Under the pieces are notes generated by a model that did not search any database, had not been told where the DNA came from, and was given only the letters and a program-made list of their open reading frames with translations. The position numbers and the translations under genes were made by a program. Below, piece after piece: positions 62,620 through 64,000 of a DNA stretch of 64,000 bases. Origin of the DNA: Latrodectus hesperus (Eukaryota > Arthropoda > Arachnida > Araneae > Theridiidae). The stretch is from assembly GCA_037975125.1 (NCBI GenBank), contig CM075850.1, positions 128,624,293 to 128,688,292 of the forward strand, read 5' to 3'. The number at the start of each line of letters is the position of its first letter. Position 1 is the stretch's first letter.

Positions 62620-62695
62620 CCCGTTATGGGAGTTGAACCCAAGAACAGGTGAAGAGAAGACCAGAGCACTAGCCCTTCATCTTCTATAACTCAAC
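62620..62695 (-). repeat. tRNA-related fragment (SINE head or tRNA pseudogene)
   Basis: Minus strand: A-box-like GGGCTAGTGCTCTGG, then B-box GGGTTCAACTC (62640-62630) in a T-arm-like context (four of five stem pairs). The acceptor stem does not pair, so it is not called as a functional tRNA. Confidence 0.45.
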
Positions 62696-63659
62696 AAAAA
62701 TGTTTGAATGGCAGAAAATATAATTTGCAAGGAATTTTTCTTAATCTTTTTTCTAATCTTCCAAGATATGGAAAATTGTCAACGTGATATTTCTCAAATT
62801 CAGCAATTAAATCGGAGAAAAGAATATTAAGTTATAAATTGTTAAACGTGATTTTACTAATCAACATTTATTGATTTTGGACTCTTTCGTAATTAAGTGA
62901 ATATTAAAGTGATCTTTAAGTGAACGAAACAAATAAGTCAACCATCTTTCGTGATTTTTCATTCTATTATTTCGCGAATGCGTTATTTTGAAGTATTCAA
63001 TAAGCCGTAATAATATAACCTTTTGGCTGTTTACCATCAAGTTAAAAAATAAATCGAAAAAATGTCGACTGAAATGGATCAACTAATAAGTTATTTATCT
63101 TTCCTATGCTTCTAAACTGAATGTTATCGCACTATTATTTTTTATATAGTATCATGTCTTTAATACACACACATGCACAATGATAGTTTCGTTTCCCAAT
63201 AAAAAAATTTGAGCGTAAAAGTTCATGCATAAAATCAGTTTTATAAATGAATATTCCATAATAATTTCGTAATTTTTCTTTATCAAAAAATTCATAAAAT
63301 AAATTTTTAGTAATTATAATTGATTTCGCTAAAATTCATACAATTTACTTTGCCTTGTGGATAATGAAATAATTTATAGATCTTATCTTATTTTTTTTAC
63401 TTTATATGTCATATTTTAAAAAAAGTGCAATGGTTATACACATGGAGCAACCTAATTATTTTCATACAAATAAAACCAAAATAAATTTTAATGATTTTAT
63501 CAATGAATTCAGAAAAAAAAATCGCCGCTTAAATAATCAAAGCCCTACTGAATATTTCTTGTTAATCATTCAATTCAAGCTCCTTCGTTTACTCGATAGA
63601 ATTCGATCCATTCTTCACAAACCGTGAGAACACCTATTACTAATTCTATAGAACACTTT
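62696..63659. other. AT-rich sequence, nothing recognised
   Basis: Frames at 62861-63082 (minus) and 63406-63627 (plus) are lysine/asparagine-rich with no coding support. Confidence 0.45.
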
Positions 63660-64000
63660 GGCAACGAACCGTTGTTAAAAGGGCGGGAAGTAATCGCAAT
63701 CTCCCACCGTTTTTGGAGGTCAAACAAACTGTAATTAAATATGTAAAAATTATTTTTTTCTATTTCTACATTCTCCGACAACAACGCTCTCTGCTGGAGA
63801 TTGAAAAAAGCTGGCGAAACAGTAGCCAGACTGATCGTCTCCACAGTCGAGCAACAATAATCGGACTTCCGCGGATAATCTCCGAAGAATAATCCAGTTC
63901 GACTCGGGAGTGCCCTACATTTGGCGCTTTTTTATTCCTTTGGCGGAGTTGTGTGAAGTGAGCACTTTGTTTTTGCATTAAGTGCCACAATGTTGCTGAG
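63660..64000. other. GC-richer island running off the window
   Basis: GC content rises from 63660 and stays high to the end. On the minus strand a frame is open from the window edge to 63766. On the plus strand CGCTCTCTGCTGG at 63785-63797 is one base from the vertebrate CTCF core in reverse complement. It could be a 5' exon/promoter region, a retroelement or a conserved element; the truncated end prevents a choice. Confidence 0.3.

Noticed and set aside
63766..64000. LTR end followed by a primer-binding site (…TACATTTGGCGC)
   Set aside because: The bases after TGGCGC do not look like the complement of a tRNA 3' end, and no second LTR or gag/pol frame is visible in the window.

Overview
Eukaryotic, strongly AT-rich window, most likely from a spider or another chelicerate. 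That is an inference from the Tc1/mariner families present, the tRNA-derived SINEs, the very long TA arrays and the long low-complexity stretches between sparse GC-richer islands. There is no operon, no long continuous gene, no rRNA and no CRISPR array. The longest credible open frames are pieces of transposases.

Host gene content is thin. The best piece is a terminal exon on the minus strand at 57313-57458. It has a polypyrimidine tract and CAG acceptor, a P/Q/G/H-rich frame, a stop codon, and an AATAAA with GT-rich sequence downstream. Weaker single-exon candidates on the plus strand lie at 8543-8640, 19400-19465, 45781-45870 and 61358-61417. GC-richer islands at about 8.0-8.7, 19.1-19.6, 20.9, 22.0-22.6, 39.8-40.2, 55.0-55.6 and 63.7-64.0 kb could be conserved regulatory elements or small exons. 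The window therefore reads as introns and intergenic DNA of one or more large genes.

Mobile DNA accounts for much of the recognisable content. From left to right: a Tc3-like element (4072-5520) inserted in an old tandem repeat of about 300 bp units; a 4.5-kb CMC (CACTA/Mirage/Chapaev)-type element (10735-15211) with subterminal repeats and an internal fragment resembling SAMD3-like proteins; a decayed Tc1-like transposase (16340-17480); a nearly full-length but broken hAT transposase (30030-31620); two related Tc1 (DD34E) elements (32873-34416 and 47660-48803); and a Tc1 3' remnant (52980-53361) next to a short mariner-like element with inverted ends (53380-54283). tRNA-derived SINE-like units lie near 2.5, 10.6, 37.2, 44.7, 56.7 and 62.6 kb.

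Three dispersed repeat pairs were found by reading the window against itself: 881-1218 with 60033-60357 (direct), 34600-35060 with 58325-58780 (inverted), and 17746-17835 with 51240-51335. Long TA or CA/TA microsatellites occur about every 6 kb, several of them abutting transposon or SINE-like ends. Compact inverted repeats stand out at 8555-8580, 27586-27615, 43035-43054, 44380-44419 and 60432-60471.
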